Numbered from the stretch's first letter, positions 1 to 11,364 are shown. The stretch: 64,000 nt of DNA from Polyangiaceae bacterium (GCA_019637295.1 JAHBVX010000007.1:124001-188000); one strand, 5' to 3'. Notes: a model not told the origin generated them from the letters alone. Numbers and translations: made by a program.

Positions 1-2
1 CC

Positions 3-1205
3 GGGCGCCACGCCTTTGGACGCACCACCGAGCGCTTCCCCGACGAGGTCCGCGTGCAGGTCCACCACCTCGGCGCGTATCGCAAGGCGGTGCTCGGCGG
101 CAGCCTGGGCGTGGCAGAGGCGTACGTGGCGGGCGCGTTCGACGTGAGCTGTCTGGTGACCCTGGCGCGTCTCTTCGCCGGGCAGCCGGCGCTGCTCGGA
201 CGCCTCGATGGCTCCCTCGCGCGGCTGTCCCAGCCGCTCCATCGACTGCTGCACGCCGGCAGGCGCAACACGCTGCGGGGCAGTCGGCGCAACATCGGCG
301 CGCACTACGATCTCGGCAACGCCTTCTATCGGCTGTGGCTCGACGAGACCTTGAGCTACTCGGCTGCCATCTTCGAACACGACGGTCAGCCCCTGGCGGA
401 GGCGAGCCGCGTCAAGAACGAGCGCATCTGCCGAAAACTCGCGCTCGGCCCAGGCGACCACGTCCTCGAGATCGGCACGGGCTGGGGCGCCTTCGCGCTG
501 CACGCTGCCGAAGTGCACGGCGCGCGCGTGACCACCACCACCATCAGCGAGGAGCAACACCGCTTCGCGACCGAGCTGGTGCGACGGCGCGGTTTGGAAG
601 GCCGAGTAACCGTCCTGTACGAGGACTATCGCGCCCTGACCGGGCGCTACGACAAGCTCGTCAGCGTCGAGATGATCGAAGCGGTGGGCCACGAGTTCTT
701 CGATACGTTCTTCCGTCGCGCGTCCGAGTTGGTCGCGTCGGACGGGTGCGCGCTGATACAGAGCATCACCATCCGAGACCAGCTGTACGAAGCCGCGCGC
801 GACGGCGTGGACTTCATCAAGGCCTACGTATTCCCGGGGAGCTGCATCCCGAGCGTGACCGCCCTGCTGCAGAGCGCCACCCGCGCCAGTGATCTGCGCT
901 TGGTCCACCTGGAGGACCTCACGCCTCACTACGCGCTCACGCTGCGGCACTGGCGAGAGCGCTTCCTCGCGGCGCGGGCCCAGGTCGCGGCGCTGGGCTT
1001 CTCCGAGGCGTTCCAGCGCTCCTGGGAGCTGTACCTCGCGTACTGCGAGGCCGCGTTCTGGGAGCGCTACCTGGGCGACGTGCAGCTCGTCCTGGCGCGC
1101 CCGGGCTGCCGTGCGCTGCCCATCCTGCCCGCCCTCGCGCCGCCGGCGCCACGGCCGGATCTGACGCCGGGGGCTCGGGCGACGCGAGCCCGGAGCCGAG
1201 CATGA
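3..1205 (+). CDS. cfa: Cyclopropane-fatty-acyl-phospholipid synthase (5' end cut by window)
   Basis: SAM-dependent enzyme that methylenates the double bonds of unsaturated phospholipid acyl chains at the inner membrane. The frame is open back to base 3 and the residues there already fit the family, so the true start lies outside the window. The glycine-rich SAM loop VLEIGTGWGAFA lies near 463-498, the acidic motif SVEMIEA near 664-684, and FPGSCIPS near 832-855 matches the active-site cysteine region of E. coli Cfa (FPNGCLPS). It overlaps the next methyltransferase by ATGA, which implies translational coupling. The assignment is firm. Mycolic-acid-type relatives share the fold, so the precise lipid product is inferred. 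Confidence 0.9.
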   Translation, partial: GRHAFGRTTERFPDEVRVQVHHLGAYRKAVLGGSLGVAEAYVAGAFDVSCLVTLARLFAGQPALLGRLDGSLARLSQPLHRLLHAGRRNTLRGSRRNIGAHYDLGNAFYRLWLDETLSYSAAIFEHDGQPLAEASRVKNERICRKLALGPGDHVLEIGTGWGAFALHAAEVHGARVTTTTISEEQHRFATELVRRRGLEGRVTVLYEDYRALTGRYDKLVSVEMIEAVGHEFFDTFFRRASELVASDGCALIQSITIRDQLYEAARDGVDFIKAYVFPGSCIPSVTALLQSATRASDLRLVHLEDLTPHYALTLRHWRERFLAARAQVAALGFSEAFQRSWELYLAYCEAAFWERYLGDVQLVLARPGCRALPILPALAPPAPRPDLTPGARATRARSRA

Positions 1206-2263
1206 GCGCCAGCAGCCCGCTGGGCCGGGGCATCGAGCTGGCCGAGCGCGGCGTGCTGCCGGATCTCGCGGTGCGCGTCGGCATTCGGCGGCTGCTCGCG
1301 GAGCGGCTCCGGGCCGAGGCTCGGGGCAGCCCGGACGACCAGGAGGAGCGCAAGCAGGCGCTGCTCGCGGATGCGGCGCGTAGCCCGATCGCGGTCGCGC
1401 AGGCCGCGGCCAACGCCCAGCACTACGAGGTGCCGCCGGAGTTCTTCCGCGTCGTGCTCGGGCCTCGACTCAAGTACTCCGCGGCCTACTTCCCGCCGGG
1501 TGTACGGACCTTGGCCGACGCGGAGGAGGCGATGCTCGCGCTCAGCACCGAGCGGGCGCTCATCCAAGACGGGATGCGCGTGCTGGAGCTCGGCTGCGGC
1601 TGGGGCTCTCTGTCGCTGTACTTGCTCGAGCGCTTTCGGTCATTGCGCGTGACGGCGGTCTCGAACTCGGCGCCGCAGCGGCTGGCGATCGAGCAGCGCG
1701 CCCGCCAGCTGGGCGTCAGCGACCGGCTCGAGGTGCTGACTCGAGACGTGACCGACTTCGAGCCCCAGGCGCGCTTCGATCGCGTCGTGAGCGTCGAGAT
1801 GCTCGAGCACGTGAGGAACCACGCCGAGCTGCTGCAGCGCATCGCCGGCTGGCTGGCGTCGGATGGACGGCTCTTCGTCCATGTCTTCTGCCACCGGAGC
1901 TTCGCCTACCCGTTCGAGAGCGAGGGGGAAGACAACTGGATGGGCCAGCACTTCTTCACCGGCGGCATGATGCCATCCTTCGACTACCTCGCGCTGCAGC
2001 AGCGGGACCTCGTGCTCGAACGGCGCTGGGCCGTCGGCGGAGAGCACTACGCCCGCACCGCGCGCTGGTGGCTCGCGAACCTGGACGCGAAGCGCGTAGC
2101 TGCGGCTCGGGCCCTGGGCCTTGCCCTCCCGCCACGCGAGGTGGAGCGCGCCCTCGGGCGCTGGCGCATCTTCTTCCTGGCCTGCGAGGAGCTGTTTGGC
2201 CATCGCGGCGGCAGCGAATGGCACGTGGGACACTATCGCTTCGCGCCGCGGGGGGAACGGTAG
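1202..2263 (+). CDS. SAM-dependent methyltransferase, cyclopropane-synthase-like
   Basis: A 353-residue class I methyltransferase. The SAM-binding loop VLELGCGWGSLSLYL lies near residues 125-139 and SVEMLEHV near residues 197-204. The motif FFTGGMMPS is typical of the branch that resembles plant coclaurine N-methyltransferase and often sits beside cfa in bacteria. The ATG overlaps the stop of the upstream cfa gene (ATGA), so the two are probably co-translated. The likely role is lipid or fatty-acid modification alongside Cfa; the substrate cannot be read from the sequence. It is shorter at the N-terminus than true Cfa. Nothing intact follows it for nearly 1 kb. Confidence 0.82.
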   Translation: MSASSPLGRGIELAERGVLPDLAVRVGIRRLLAERLRAEARGSPDDQEERKQALLADAARSPIAVAQAAANAQHYEVPPEFFRVVLGPRLKYSAAYFPPGVRTLADAEEAMLALSTERALIQDGMRVLELGCGWGSLSLYLLERFRSLRVTAVSNSAPQRLAIEQRARQLGVSDRLEVLTRDVTDFEPQARFDRVVSVEMLEHVRNHAELLQRIAGWLASDGRLFVHVFCHRSFAYPFESEGEDNWMGQHFFTGGMMPSFDYLALQQRDLVLERRWAVGGEHYARTARWWLANLDAKRVAAARALGLALPPREVERALGRWRIFFLACEELFGHRGGSEWHVGHYRFAPRGER

Positions 2264-2286
2264 CGACGGCGCTCGGTACCCGGACG

Positions 2287-2695
2287 TCACTTGCTACCGA
2301 GCTGCTCCGCCGCGAGCTCGACCTTCTGGGCGCAAGCCTTCATCGCGTCCACCAGCGCGGGGGCGAGGTTGGACTGGGACCAGTTGTGCACGGCGGTCTG
2401 TGCCTCCGAGACGTTGTAACAGTTCATCCAGACTGCAGCGGTCCTCCGCGTCGCAGTCGTCGTCGCCCCGACACTCCTTGCGCGGGCAGCCCTCGGCGTC
2501 CAGCCAGCCCCAGGGCGAGCCGCAGCCGAGCGGCTTGCAGGTCTCCTCCATTGAGCAGCCACTGGGCGTGGGAGGCGCGCAGTGTCCGAAGGCGTACCCG
2601 GCCGCACCGCCCGTCGCGCCGCCGCTCACGCCCCCGGAGCTGCCTCCGCGCCACCGGCACCGGCGGCGCCCGGGGAGCCGATTACCTGCTCGCGC
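2287..2695 (-). pseudogene. Remnant of a Cys-rich secreted (lipo)protein, frameshifted
   Basis: Three consecutive minus-strand frames read as one protein. A Gly/Ala linker (frame ending near 2640) is followed by a Cys-rich stretch with CKPLGCGSPWGW and CRGDDDCDAEDRC (about 2440-2630). A third frame carries WMNCYNVSEAQTAVHNW and ends in EQLGSK with a stop at 2287. At least two frameshifts separate the parts. The signal peptide is missing, because the reading frame runs directly into the repeat that begins at 2699. Cys-rich proteins with a GG/GA linker are common lipoproteins in myxobacteria, and this looks like a dead one whose 5' end was lost at the repeat insertion. Function unknown. Confidence 0.55.
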
Positions 2696-2698
2696 TCA

Positions 2699-2785
2699 AG
2701 GCTCGACTTGAGCAGTCTTGGCACGATCCGATCACGATCGGCAAAGGAGGCCAGAACCCACAGAAAATACCGGCGAAGCCGGCGC
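2699..2785 (-). repeat. Copy 1 of a dispersed MITE-like repeat (one end)
   Basis: Read on the minus strand, bases 2761-2699 match bases 39739-39801 on the plus strand at 59 of 63 positions. A weaker match continues to 2785/39715. The outer edge, AGGCTCGACTTGAGC at 2699-2713, is the terminal inverted repeat of the second copy with one mismatch. The opposite end is unclear; a partial match (AGTCGAGC) occurs at 2926-2933, which would give an element of about 235 bp. Both copies are intergenic and in opposite orientations. Short ORFs running through it are shadows. Confidence 0.7.
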
Positions 2786-2925
2786 CGGCTGCGTTCTTGC
2801 TCGGAAGAGCCGCGGGACTTTTGGACTTTTGCCAGGTCACCTCTGCCGAAGGACGCTTCGGAATCCCGCACGATTCCCGATTCGCTGCGACTTCGGCAGA
2901 CGAGATCCGGCCCTGTAGCGAACAG

Positions 2926-2961
2926 AGTCGAGCGCGACGGGCCGTCCCGCCGCGCTCGACT
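2926..2961 (-). terminator. GC-rich hairpin just after the four-helix-bundle remnant
   Basis: Perfect 11-bp arms AGTCGAGCGCG (2926-2936) and CGCGCTCGACT (2951-2961) enclose a 14-nt loop. On the minus strand the hairpin starts one base after the stop codon at 2962-2964. There is no clear T-run, so termination is inferred from position and stem strength only. The arm partly resembles the terminal repeat of the neighbouring MITE-like element, so it could instead mark that element's far end. Confidence 0.35.
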
Positions 2962-3150
2962 TCACCGAAGCTGGCTCGAGCGCTCCACGAGACGGACCAG
3001 GGAGCCGATGATGCGGTCAAGGTCTTCCCGGGCGGTATGTAGCCGAAGGCCTCCGCCACCTCGAGACACGAGAGCATCTCCCGGCCGTGCCCGCGTCGAG
3101 ACCACCAGAGATGATCCCCTTCAGGATTCCAGGCCCTACCGGCGCGCATC
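2962..3150 (-). pseudogene. Remnant of a four-helix-bundle (S23/23S-IVS type) protein
   Basis: On the minus strand one frame reads REMLSCLEVAEAFGYI (about 3085-3035) and a second reads REDLDRIIGSLVRLVERSS, ending in a TGA at 2962-2964. Together they match the C-terminal half of small four-helix-bundle proteins of the 23S-intervening-sequence family, which typically end in a GYI...LDRI..L.RL pattern. At least one frameshift separates the blocks, and the N-terminal helices are missing. The family function is poorly known. No 23S gene, reverse transcriptase or template repeat is nearby, so a diversity-generating-retroelement role (Avd is a relative) is not supported. Confidence 0.5.
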
Positions 3151-3251
3151 ACCGCGTGCGCGCGTCAAGCGACTTGCCGCGGCGGTCCGGATGGTTCACG
3201 ACGGAGATCAACTGGCGGGCGCCTCGGGCCCGCGACACCGGGAGTTTCTTC

Positions 3252-4553
3252 ATGACTGCGCTCTTTCCGCTCCGCTTCACCCTCAGGTCGGGGCTCGCCC
3301 TGCTGGCGCTGCTGCTCGGTGGAGCGGGCTGCGGTGACGATGGCGACGACAAAGCGGGCACCGGCGGCACGGGCGGCGCGGGCACCTGCGGCGGCGCGGA
3401 CACCAGCGGCTGCACGGTCGTGGTCTCGCCCTCGGCGGACGACACCACGAAGCTGAAGGAGGCGCTCATCGGCGTCACCAGCGGCGGCACGGTGTGTCTG
3501 TGTCCCGGCACCTACAAGCCCACCGCGCAGCTCAGCTTGAACGTAAAGGACGTGACCGTGCGCGGCCTCGGCGCCGGCGTCGAGGACACGGTGCTCGACT
3601 ACGCGGACCAGACCCAGGACAGCAATAGCTTCCTCGTCACGAGCGACGGCTTCACCGTCGAGAACATCTGGCTCAAGAACTCGCCCGGCAACGGCATCGT
3701 CGTGCAGGGCGCCGAGGACGTGACCTTCCGCAAGCTGAAGGTGTCCTGGGATGCAGGCTCGGTCACCGCGAACGGCGCCTACGCGGTCTACCCGGTGAGC
3801 AGCAAGCGCGTGCTCGTGGAGGACTCGGAGGTGGTGGGCGCGGCGGACGCGGGGATCTACGTCGGCCAGTGCGAGCAGGCCATCGTGCGGCGCAACAAGG
3901 TGTACGGCAACGTGGCGGGCATCGAGATCGAGAACTCCCTCGACGCCGAAGTGTACGAGAACGAAGCCTACGACAACACCGCCGGGATCCTGGTCTTTAC
4001 GCTGCCGAATCTGCAGCTCAAGGACGGCGCCCGCGCGCTCGTGCGCGACAACCTCGTGAAGGACAACAACCGCGAGAACTTCGCCGAGGAGGGTACGATC
4101 GTGTCGTACGTGCCGCCGGGCACGGGCATGATGGTGCTTTCCTCGGATCGCACCGAGATCCGCGACAACACCATCGAGGGCAACGTCAGCGCGGGCATCC
4201 TGGTGCTCAGCGGCAAGACGGTGGACATCATCCTGCCGTCCACGCCGGATCCGGGGACCGATCCGTATCCCGAGGGGACGTACATTCACTCCAACACGTT
4301 CACCAACAACGGCACCGCGCCGGAGGGGATCCTGGCCACCCTGGGTCTGGCCTCCCTGGAGAACGTGCTGTGGGACGGCTATGTCAGCCCCGCGGCGTCG
4401 CTCGGCAATCCCTTGTGCTTGGGGACGGCGCCGCTGCCTACGTTCCGCAACTTCGCCGTACCCGAGGGCGGCTTGGCGGACATGAGCAAGCACACCACCG
4501 ACGCGACGGCACACGAGTGCACCCTCGAGGCGCTGCCCGCCGTCTCATGGTGA
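3252..4553 (+). CDS. Parallel beta-helix repeat lipoprotein
   Basis: A 433-residue exported protein. I chose the ATG at 3252 because it gives a clean signal sequence with lipobox LLGGAGC (Cys about 27), followed by an acidic and Gly/Thr linker; the frame is open further upstream but has no export signal there. The body is a series of short turns such as ENIWLKNSPGNGIVV and VRRNKVYGNVAGIEI, the pattern of right-handed parallel beta-helix (NosD/pectate-lyase-like) proteins, and it resembles the family I know as TIGR03805. Its stop overlaps the start of a di-heme cytochrome gene. In other bacteria this family often sits with SO2930-type cytochromes, as here. Role unknown; surface location likely. 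Confidence 0.8.
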   Translation: MTALFPLRFTLRSGLALLALLLGGAGCGDDGDDKAGTGGTGGAGTCGGADTSGCTVVVSPSADDTTKLKEALIGVTSGGTVCLCPGTYKPTAQLSLNVKDVTVRGLGAGVEDTVLDYADQTQDSNSFLVTSDGFTVENIWLKNSPGNGIVVQGAEDVTFRKLKVSWDAGSVTANGAYAVYPVSSKRVLVEDSEVVGAADAGIYVGQCEQAIVRRNKVYGNVAGIEIENSLDAEVYENEAYDNTAGILVFTLPNLQLKDGARALVRDNLVKDNNRENFAEEGTIVSYVPPGTGMMVLSSDRTEIRDNTIEGNVSAGILVLSGKTVDIILPSTPDPGTDPYPEGTYIHSNTFTNNGTAPEGILATLGLASLENVLWDGYVSPAASLGNPLCLGTAPLPTFRNFAVPEGGLADMSKHTTDATAHECTLEALPAVSW

Positions 4554-5623
4554 GACCCGCTCTGGCCGGGCTCCTCCTCGCGCTGCTCATGGGCTGCGGC
4601 GACGGCGAGCCTGGCGGCGCCGCAGTCGGCGGGCCGCCCTTGCCCTGGGCCTACGCTCCCTTTCCCAAGCTCACCGCCCCGGCGGACAACCCGAGCACGC
4701 CCGCGAAGATCGAGCTCGGGCGCCTGCTATTTTACGATCCCATCCTCTCGGCGGACCAGGCGACGGCGTGCGCGACCTGCCACAGCGAGGTGTGGGGCAT
4801 GTCCGACGGGCTGCCGCGCAGCGTGGGCGTGCACGGGACGGGACCCACGGGTCCGGGTCGCACCGGTCCGAACGTCACCGAGCGCAACGCGCAGACCCTC
4901 TGGAACGTCGCGTTTCGGCGGGAGCTGTTCTGGGACGGACGCGAGGCGTCGCTCGAAGCGCAGGCGCTCCGCCCGCTCGAGGAGCCCGGCGAGCTCGGGC
5001 TGCCACCGGCGCAGGCCATCGCCGCGCTCGCGACGGTGCCCGCGTACCTGACGCTGTTCGCCGCCGCGTTCCCCGAAGAGACGCCAACGCTGAGCGAGAC
5101 CACCCTCGCGCGCGCGCTCGCCGCGTTTCAGCGCAGCCTGGTGTCGGCCCGGGCGCCGTACGATCAGTACGTCGCGGGCGACGCGGGCGCGCTCGGCGAG
5201 CAGGAGCTCGTGGGCATGCGCTTGTTCGGTGAGGCCGGCTGCGCGGGCTGCCACGCGCCTCCGCTATTCGAGAGTGAGGTGTACGCGGCCCGCGGGCTAG
5301 GCAGTGGGGATCCGGGGCGTCAGGCCGTCACCGGCCTGCCCGAGCACGCTGGCGCGATGCGCACGCCCAGCTTGCGCAACGTGCGCGAGAGCGATCCGTA
5401 TTTTCACGACGGCAGCGTCGTGACGCTGCGAGCCGCGGTCGCCCGCGAGGTCGGCATCGAGGTCGCTCACGGGCGCTCCCGCGGACTGAGCGAGGACGAG
5501 GTCGACGCCATCACCGCCTTCTTGAACAAGTCGCTGACGGATCGCTCCCTCGAGCCCAGCCGGCCCAAGTCCGTCCCGAGCGGCCTGCCCGTGCCGAAGG
5601 ATGGGTTTCGCATCCCGCGGTGA
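4547..5623 (+). CDS. Di-heme cytochrome c peroxidase-family lipoprotein
   Basis: A 358-residue protein with a lipobox (LLALLMGC) and two c-type heme sites, CATCH at residues 75-79 and CAGCH at 232-236. The motif ELGRLLFYDPILS, followed by FWDGREASLEAQALRPL and a C-terminal RTPSLRNV...YFHDGS block, is characteristic of bacterial di-heme cytochrome c peroxidases and MbnH-like enzymes. Known relatives reduce peroxide with electrons from cytochrome c or oxidise partner proteins in the periplasm. The ATG at 4547 overlaps the end of the beta-helix gene by 7 bases, so the pair is coupled. Whether it is a true peroxidase or a modifying enzyme cannot be decided from sequence. Confidence 0.88.
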   Translation: MVRPALAGLLLALLMGCGDGEPGGAAVGGPPLPWAYAPFPKLTAPADNPSTPAKIELGRLLFYDPILSADQATACATCHSEVWGMSDGLPRSVGVHGTGPTGPGRTGPNVTERNAQTLWNVAFRRELFWDGREASLEAQALRPLEEPGELGLPPAQAIAALATVPAYLTLFAAAFPEETPTLSETTLARALAAFQRSLVSARAPYDQYVAGDAGALGEQELVGMRLFGEAGCAGCHAPPLFESEVYAARGLGSGDPGRQAVTGLPEHAGAMRTPSLRNVRESDPYFHDGSVVTLRAAVAREVGIEVAHGRSRGLSEDEVDAITAFLNKSLTDRSLEPSRPKSVPSGLPVPKDGFRIPR

Positions 5624-5630
5624 CGGCCGC

Positions 5631-7286
<1,656 letters not shown>

Positions 7287-7445
7287 GGGGACGTCAGTCG
7301 CGCCTGAGCGCGCCCGCAGCGTTTCAGGCGCGACGCGGTCGCGTCAAGCTCGCAGGCCCACCCGACGACCGCGCCCCGCCGTCGCCGCGTCGGACCGACA
7401 AACAGCTGCGCGCCCGGGTCGCGGAGCGGGTATGCTGGCGGGGCC

Positions 7446-8531
7446 ATGAAGTCGCGCCTCGTCGTCGTGCTGGTGTGCGGGCTCGCGCTGGTCGCGTGCG
7501 GAAGCGACGACGAGCCCTCGCCCGGCCCCGTGCGGGTCAACCCCGCGCCGGCGGGTCAGCCCTGGGCCACCCTCGCCGAGTGGCGGCTGTTCGCGGACGG
7601 CAGACAGGCGAAGCCCGCGGAGCGGGTCGTGCCCTTCGACGTGATCAGCCCGCTGTGGTCGGACGACACGGTCAAGGAGCGCTACCTCTACGTCCCGGAG
7701 GGCGAGACCATCGGCTACGAGGACACCGCGCGCTGGAAGTTCCCGGTCGGGACCATCCTCGTGAAGACCTTCGCCTACCCCATCGACGCCCGCGATCTCA
7801 CCCTCGGGCGGCGGCTGCTCGAGACGCGGCTCTTGGTTCACGAGGCGAGCGGCTGGACGGCGCACACGTACGTGTTCGACGAGACCGAGTCCTCGACGAG
7901 CTACACCATCGCGGGCGCCACCCTGGAGGCTGCCTGGATCGACGAGGCAGGTGAGTCGCGCACGCACGCCTACAAGGTGCCGGATCTGAACCAGTGCGCG
8001 CAGTGTCACGGGCTCAGCGCGCCGGACACTCTCGGCGGCGTCACCCGACAGCTCGATCGGGACAACGACTACGGCGGCGGCTCGAAGAACCAGCTCGACC
8101 ACTTCGCGGAGCTCGGGTTGTTGCCGGGGCTGCCGCCCGCGAGCGAGCGCGAGCGCCTGACGTCGCCGACGGGCAGCGCGGCGGTGACGCTGCGCGCGCG
8201 CTCCTATCTGGACGCCAACTGCGCGCATTGTCACGCCGAGGGCGGACAGGCAGCGCAGAGCGGCCTCTTGCTCGGCTGGCTGTCGACCGCCGTCGGACCC
8301 AACGTGAACTGGGGCGTGTGCAAGGTGCCGACCAGCGCGGGCGGCGCGACCTGTGGGCTGAGCCACGACATCGTGCCGGGTGAGCCCGACAAGAGCGTGC
8401 TCGTCTGTCGGATGGAGTCGCGGGTGCCCAGCATCCAGATGCCGACCCTGGGCACGGGTCTGGTGGATCACGCCGGCGTCGCGGTCATCCGCGAGTGGAT
8501 CGCGGGCCTCGAGCCGACGGGCTGCCAGTAG
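7446..8531 (+). CDS. SO2930-family di-heme c-type cytochrome (lipoprotein)
   Basis: 361 residues with lipobox LALVAC (Cys 18) and two heme-binding motifs, CAQCH at residues 184-188 and CAHCH at 259-263. The N-terminal region contains FDVISPLWSDDTVKERYLYVP and WKFPVGTILVKTF, the hallmark of the family I know as TIGR03806/SO2930, found in Shewanella and other proteobacteria beside parallel beta-helix proteins. The beta-helix protein and a di-heme peroxidase lie 1.8-4.2 kb upstream on the same strand, separated by an inverted kinase gene. Electron-transfer partner and physiological role are unknown. It must have its own promoter within 7287-7445, the gap shared with the divergent kinase. Confidence 0.88.
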   Translation: MKSRLVVVLVCGLALVACGSDDEPSPGPVRVNPAPAGQPWATLAEWRLFADGRQAKPAERVVPFDVISPLWSDDTVKERYLYVPEGETIGYEDTARWKFPVGTILVKTFAYPIDARDLTLGRRLLETRLLVHEASGWTAHTYVFDETESSTSYTIAGATLEAAWIDEAGESRTHAYKVPDLNQCAQCHGLSAPDTLGGVTRQLDRDNDYGGGSKNQLDHFAELGLLPGLPPASERERLTSPTGSAAVTLRARSYLDANCAHCHAEGGQAAQSGLLLGWLSTAVGPNVNWGVCKVPTSAGGATCGLSHDIVPGEPDKSVLVCRMESRVPSIQMPTLGTGLVDHAGVAVIREWIAGLEPTGCQ

Positions 8532-8641
8532 GTCGCGTTGCCGCGCCGCGTCAGCCGGCGTCCACCCCGACTTTGCGCGAGATCCCGCGTTCGCGGCGCT
8601 GTGGCTTCTAGGCGCGGCCGAGTCGTCCTATCACAGAGAGG

Positions 8642-11356
8642 ATGACCACGAGCGACGTCTCCCGCCCCTCCGATTTTCCGCCGCCGAGCTACCGACGGGA
8701 GGCCAGCGATCGGGATCCCAACGAGACCCAGGAGTGGGTGGAGAGCCTCGAGAGCGTGATCGCGCACTCCGGGGGACAGCGCGCCCAGTACATCCTCAAG
8801 CGCCTGTTCGACTCGGCGCAGCGCCACCGGGTGATGCCGCCAGGCCCGCTGACCACCGACTACGTCAACACCATCGCCCGCCTCGAGGAGACGCCGTTTC
8901 CGGGCGACGAGCTGATGGAAAAGCGCATTCGTCGCATCGTGCGCTGGAACGCGGTCGCGATGGTGCACCGCGCCAACGTCAACTTCGCGGGCATCGGCGG
9001 TCACCTGTCCACCTATGCCTCGAGCGCGAGTCTCTACGAAGTCGGCTTCAACCACTTCTTCCGCGGGCGAGACGCGGAGGGCCAGATGGGCGACCAAGTC
9101 TACTATCAGGGCCATGCCGCGCCGGGCGTGTACTCCCGCGCGTTCCTCGAGGGGCGCATCAGCATCGACGCGCTCGAGCGCTTTCGGCGCGAGAGCGATC
9201 GCGGTCGTGGTCTGTCCAGCTATCCGCATCCGCGCCTGATGCCCAATTTCTGGGAGTTCCCCACGGTGAGCATGGGGCTCGGTCCCCTCGACGCCATCTA
9301 CCACGCGCGGTTCTTGCGCTACCTGCACAACCGCGGCATCGCCGACACCTCGACGTCGCGCGTCTGGGCGTTTCTCGGTGACGGCGAGACGGACGAGCCG
9401 GAGAGCCTCGGCAGCCTGAGCATCGCGGCGCGGGAGAGCCTGGACAACCTCGTGTTCGTCATCAACTGCAACCTGCAGCGGCTCGACGGCCCGGTGCGCG
9501 GCAACGGCAAGATCATTCAGGAGCTCGAGGCCGTGTTCCGGGGTGCGGGCTGGAACGTGATCAAGGTGATCTGGGGCCCGGAGTGGGATGAGCTCTTGGA
9601 TCGCGACAGCGATGGCGTGCTGCGCCGGCGGATGAACGAGGTCGTCGATGGCCAGTGGCAGAAGTACACCACCGAAGACGGCGGCTATACGCGTCGAGAC
9701 TTCTTCGGCGTCGATCCCCGGTTGATGGACATGGTCTCGCACCTGTCGGATGACCAGATCCGCAAGCTGCGCCGCGGCGGGCACAGCTACCGCAAGGTCT
9801 ACGCGGCCTATCAGCGCGCGGTGGAGCACAAGGGTCAGCCCACGGTGATCTTGGCGCACACGGTCAAGGGCTGGACCCTGGGCGAGAGCTTCGAGGGTTC
9901 GAACGTCACCCACCAGAAGAAGAAGATGGACGCGGAGGAGCTTCGCAAGTTCCGCGACGCGCTGCACCTGCCCGTGCCCGACGCCAAGCTCGAAGACGCG
10001 CCCTACTACCACCCGGGAGACAGCAGCGCCGAGGTCGAGTACCTGCTCGAGCGGCGGCGCGCTCTCGGCGGACTCATCCCCAAGCGCCGGGGCCGGGTGC
10101 AGGTTCGGCTCGAGTTGCCCCCGCCGGACGTGTTCAAGGAGTTCCTCGAGGGGACCGGCAAGGGCGAGGCGAGCACCACCATGGCGTTCGCGCGCCTGCT
10201 GTCGAAGCTCCTGCGCGACAAGCACATCGGCAAGCGCATCGTGCCCATCATCCCCGACGAAGCGCGTACCTTCGGTATGGACGCGCTGTTCTCGCAGGTG
10301 GGCATCTACTCGTCCAAGGGCCAGCTGTACGAGCCCGTGGACAAGGGCAAGCTGCTCTACTACCGCGAGAGCCGCGACGGGCAGGTGCTCGAGGAGGGCA
10401 TCACCGAGGCCGGCAGCATGGCCAGCTTCATCGCCGCGGGCACCAGCTACGCCACTCAGGGCGAGCCGATGATCCCCTTTTACATCTACTACTCCATGTT
10501 TGGCTTTCAGCGCACCGGGGATCTGTGCTGGGCGGCGGGTGACGCCATGGCGCGGGGCTTTCTGCTGGGCGCCACCGCCGGTCGCACGACCCTCAACGGC
10601 GAGGGGCTGCAGCACGAAGACGGCCACAGTCAGGTCCTCGCTGGCACGGTGCCGAGCTGCGTGAGCTACGACGTGGCCTACGCCTACGAGCTCGCGGTGA
10701 TCATCGAAGATGGCCTGCGGCGCATGATCGCCGAGGACGAGGACGTCTACTATTACATCACGCTCCAGAACGAGAACTACGTCATGCCCGCCCTGCCCGA
10801 CGGCGTGCGCGAGGGGATCACCCGGGGCATGTACCGGCTGGCCCAGGCGCCTTCGCCCAAGAAGCACCACGTGCAGCTGCTGGGCTCGGGCTCGATCTTG
10901 CGCGAGGTGCTGCGCGCGCAGGAGCTGCTCGAGGGCTTTGGCGTGAGCGCCGACGTGTGGAGCGTCACGAGCTACAACGAACTACGGCGGGATGCGCTCG
11001 CCGTCGAGCGGCACAATCGGCTCCACCCCAAGCAGCCCCGGCGGCGCTCGTTCCTGGCCCAGACCCTCGAGGGCGTGAAGGGGCCGTTCATCGCCGCCAG
11101 CGACTACATGAAGGTGCTGCCGGATCAGATCGCGCGCTTCCTCCCCGGGCGGCTGGTGCCGCTGGGCACGGACGGGTTCGGCATGAGCGACACGCGCGAG
11201 GCCCTGCGGCGCCACTTCGAGGTGGACGCGGAGAGCATCGCGCTCGGCGCGCTCGACGCTCTGCGGCAGGAGGGCAAGCTCGACGACGCGGCGCTCGCCG
11301 CCGCAGTCGACGAACTGGGGATCGCGACCGACAAGGTCGACCCGATGCAGATCTGA
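8642..11356 (+). CDS. aceE: Pyruvate dehydrogenase E1 component, homodimeric type
   Basis: 904 residues, close to E. coli AceE (887). It carries out thiamine-diphosphate-dependent decarboxylation of pyruvate and reductive acetylation of the E2 lipoyl group. The ThDP/Mg motif [12 protein letters not shown] lies near residue 246, followed by [16 protein letters not shown], and [15 protein letters not shown] lies in the transketolase-like middle domain. No E2 or E3 gene adjoins it. A separate heterotetrameric E1 alpha/beta plus E2 set is encoded at 31571-35154. The ATG used sits only one base after an AGAGAG tract, so a slightly later start is possible. It converges on a histidine kinase gene with an 8-bp gap. 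Confidence 0.96.
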   Translation: MTTSDVSRPSDFPPPSYRREASDRDPNETQEWVESLESVIAHSGGQRAQYILKRLFDSAQRHRVMPPGPLTTDYVNTIARLEETPFPGDELMEKRIRRIVRWNAVAMVHRANVNFAGIGGHLSTYASSASLYEVGFNHFFRGRDAEGQMGDQVYYQGHAAPGVYSRAFLEGRISIDALERFRRESDRGRGLSSYPHPRLMPNFWEFPTVSMGLGPLDAIYHARFLRYLHNRGIADTSTSRVWAFLGDGETDEPESLGSLSIAARESLDNLVFVINCNLQRLDGPVRGNGKIIQELEAVFRGAGWNVIKVIWGPEWDELLDRDSDGVLRRRMNEVVDGQWQKYTTEDGGYTRRDFFGVDPRLMDMVSHLSDDQIRKLRRGGHSYRKVYAAYQRAVEHKGQPTVILAHTVKGWTLGESFEGSNVTHQKKKMDAEELRKFRDALHLPVPDAKLEDAPYYHPGDSSAEVEYLLERRRALGGLIPKRRGRVQVRLELPPPDVFKEFLEGTGKGEASTTMAFARLLSKLLRDKHIGKRIVPIIPDEARTFGMDALFSQVGIYSSKGQLYEPVDKGKLLYYRESRDGQVLEEGITEAGSMASFIAAGTSYATQGEPMIPFYIYYSMFGFQRTGDLCWAAGDAMARGFLLGATAGRTTLNGEGLQHEDGHSQVLAGTVPSCVSYDVAYAYELAVIIEDGLRRMIAEDEDVYYYITLQNENYVMPALPDGVREGITRGMYRLAQAPSPKKHHVQLLGSGSILREVLRAQELLEGFGVSADVWSVTSYNELRRDALAVERHNRLHPKQPRRRSFLAQTLEGVKGPFIAASDYMKVLPDQIARFLPGRLVPLGTDGFGMSDTREALRRHFEVDAESIALGALDALRQEGKLDDAALAAAVDELGIATDKVDPMQI

Positions 11357-11364
11357 GGGGCGGG

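Noticed and set aside
2962-3150. Possible diversity-generating retroelement accessory (Avd-like) gene
   Set aside because: No reverse transcriptase, template repeat or variable repeat was found nearby.
2682-3152. Single 156-codon minus-strand ORF through the repeat
   Set aside because: Only parts of it match a four-helix-bundle protein, and the best reading changes frame. Treated as a remnant instead.
8468-10870. 800-codon minus-strand frame antisense to aceE
   Set aside because: It is a codon-bias shadow of a gene with full family identity on the plus strand.
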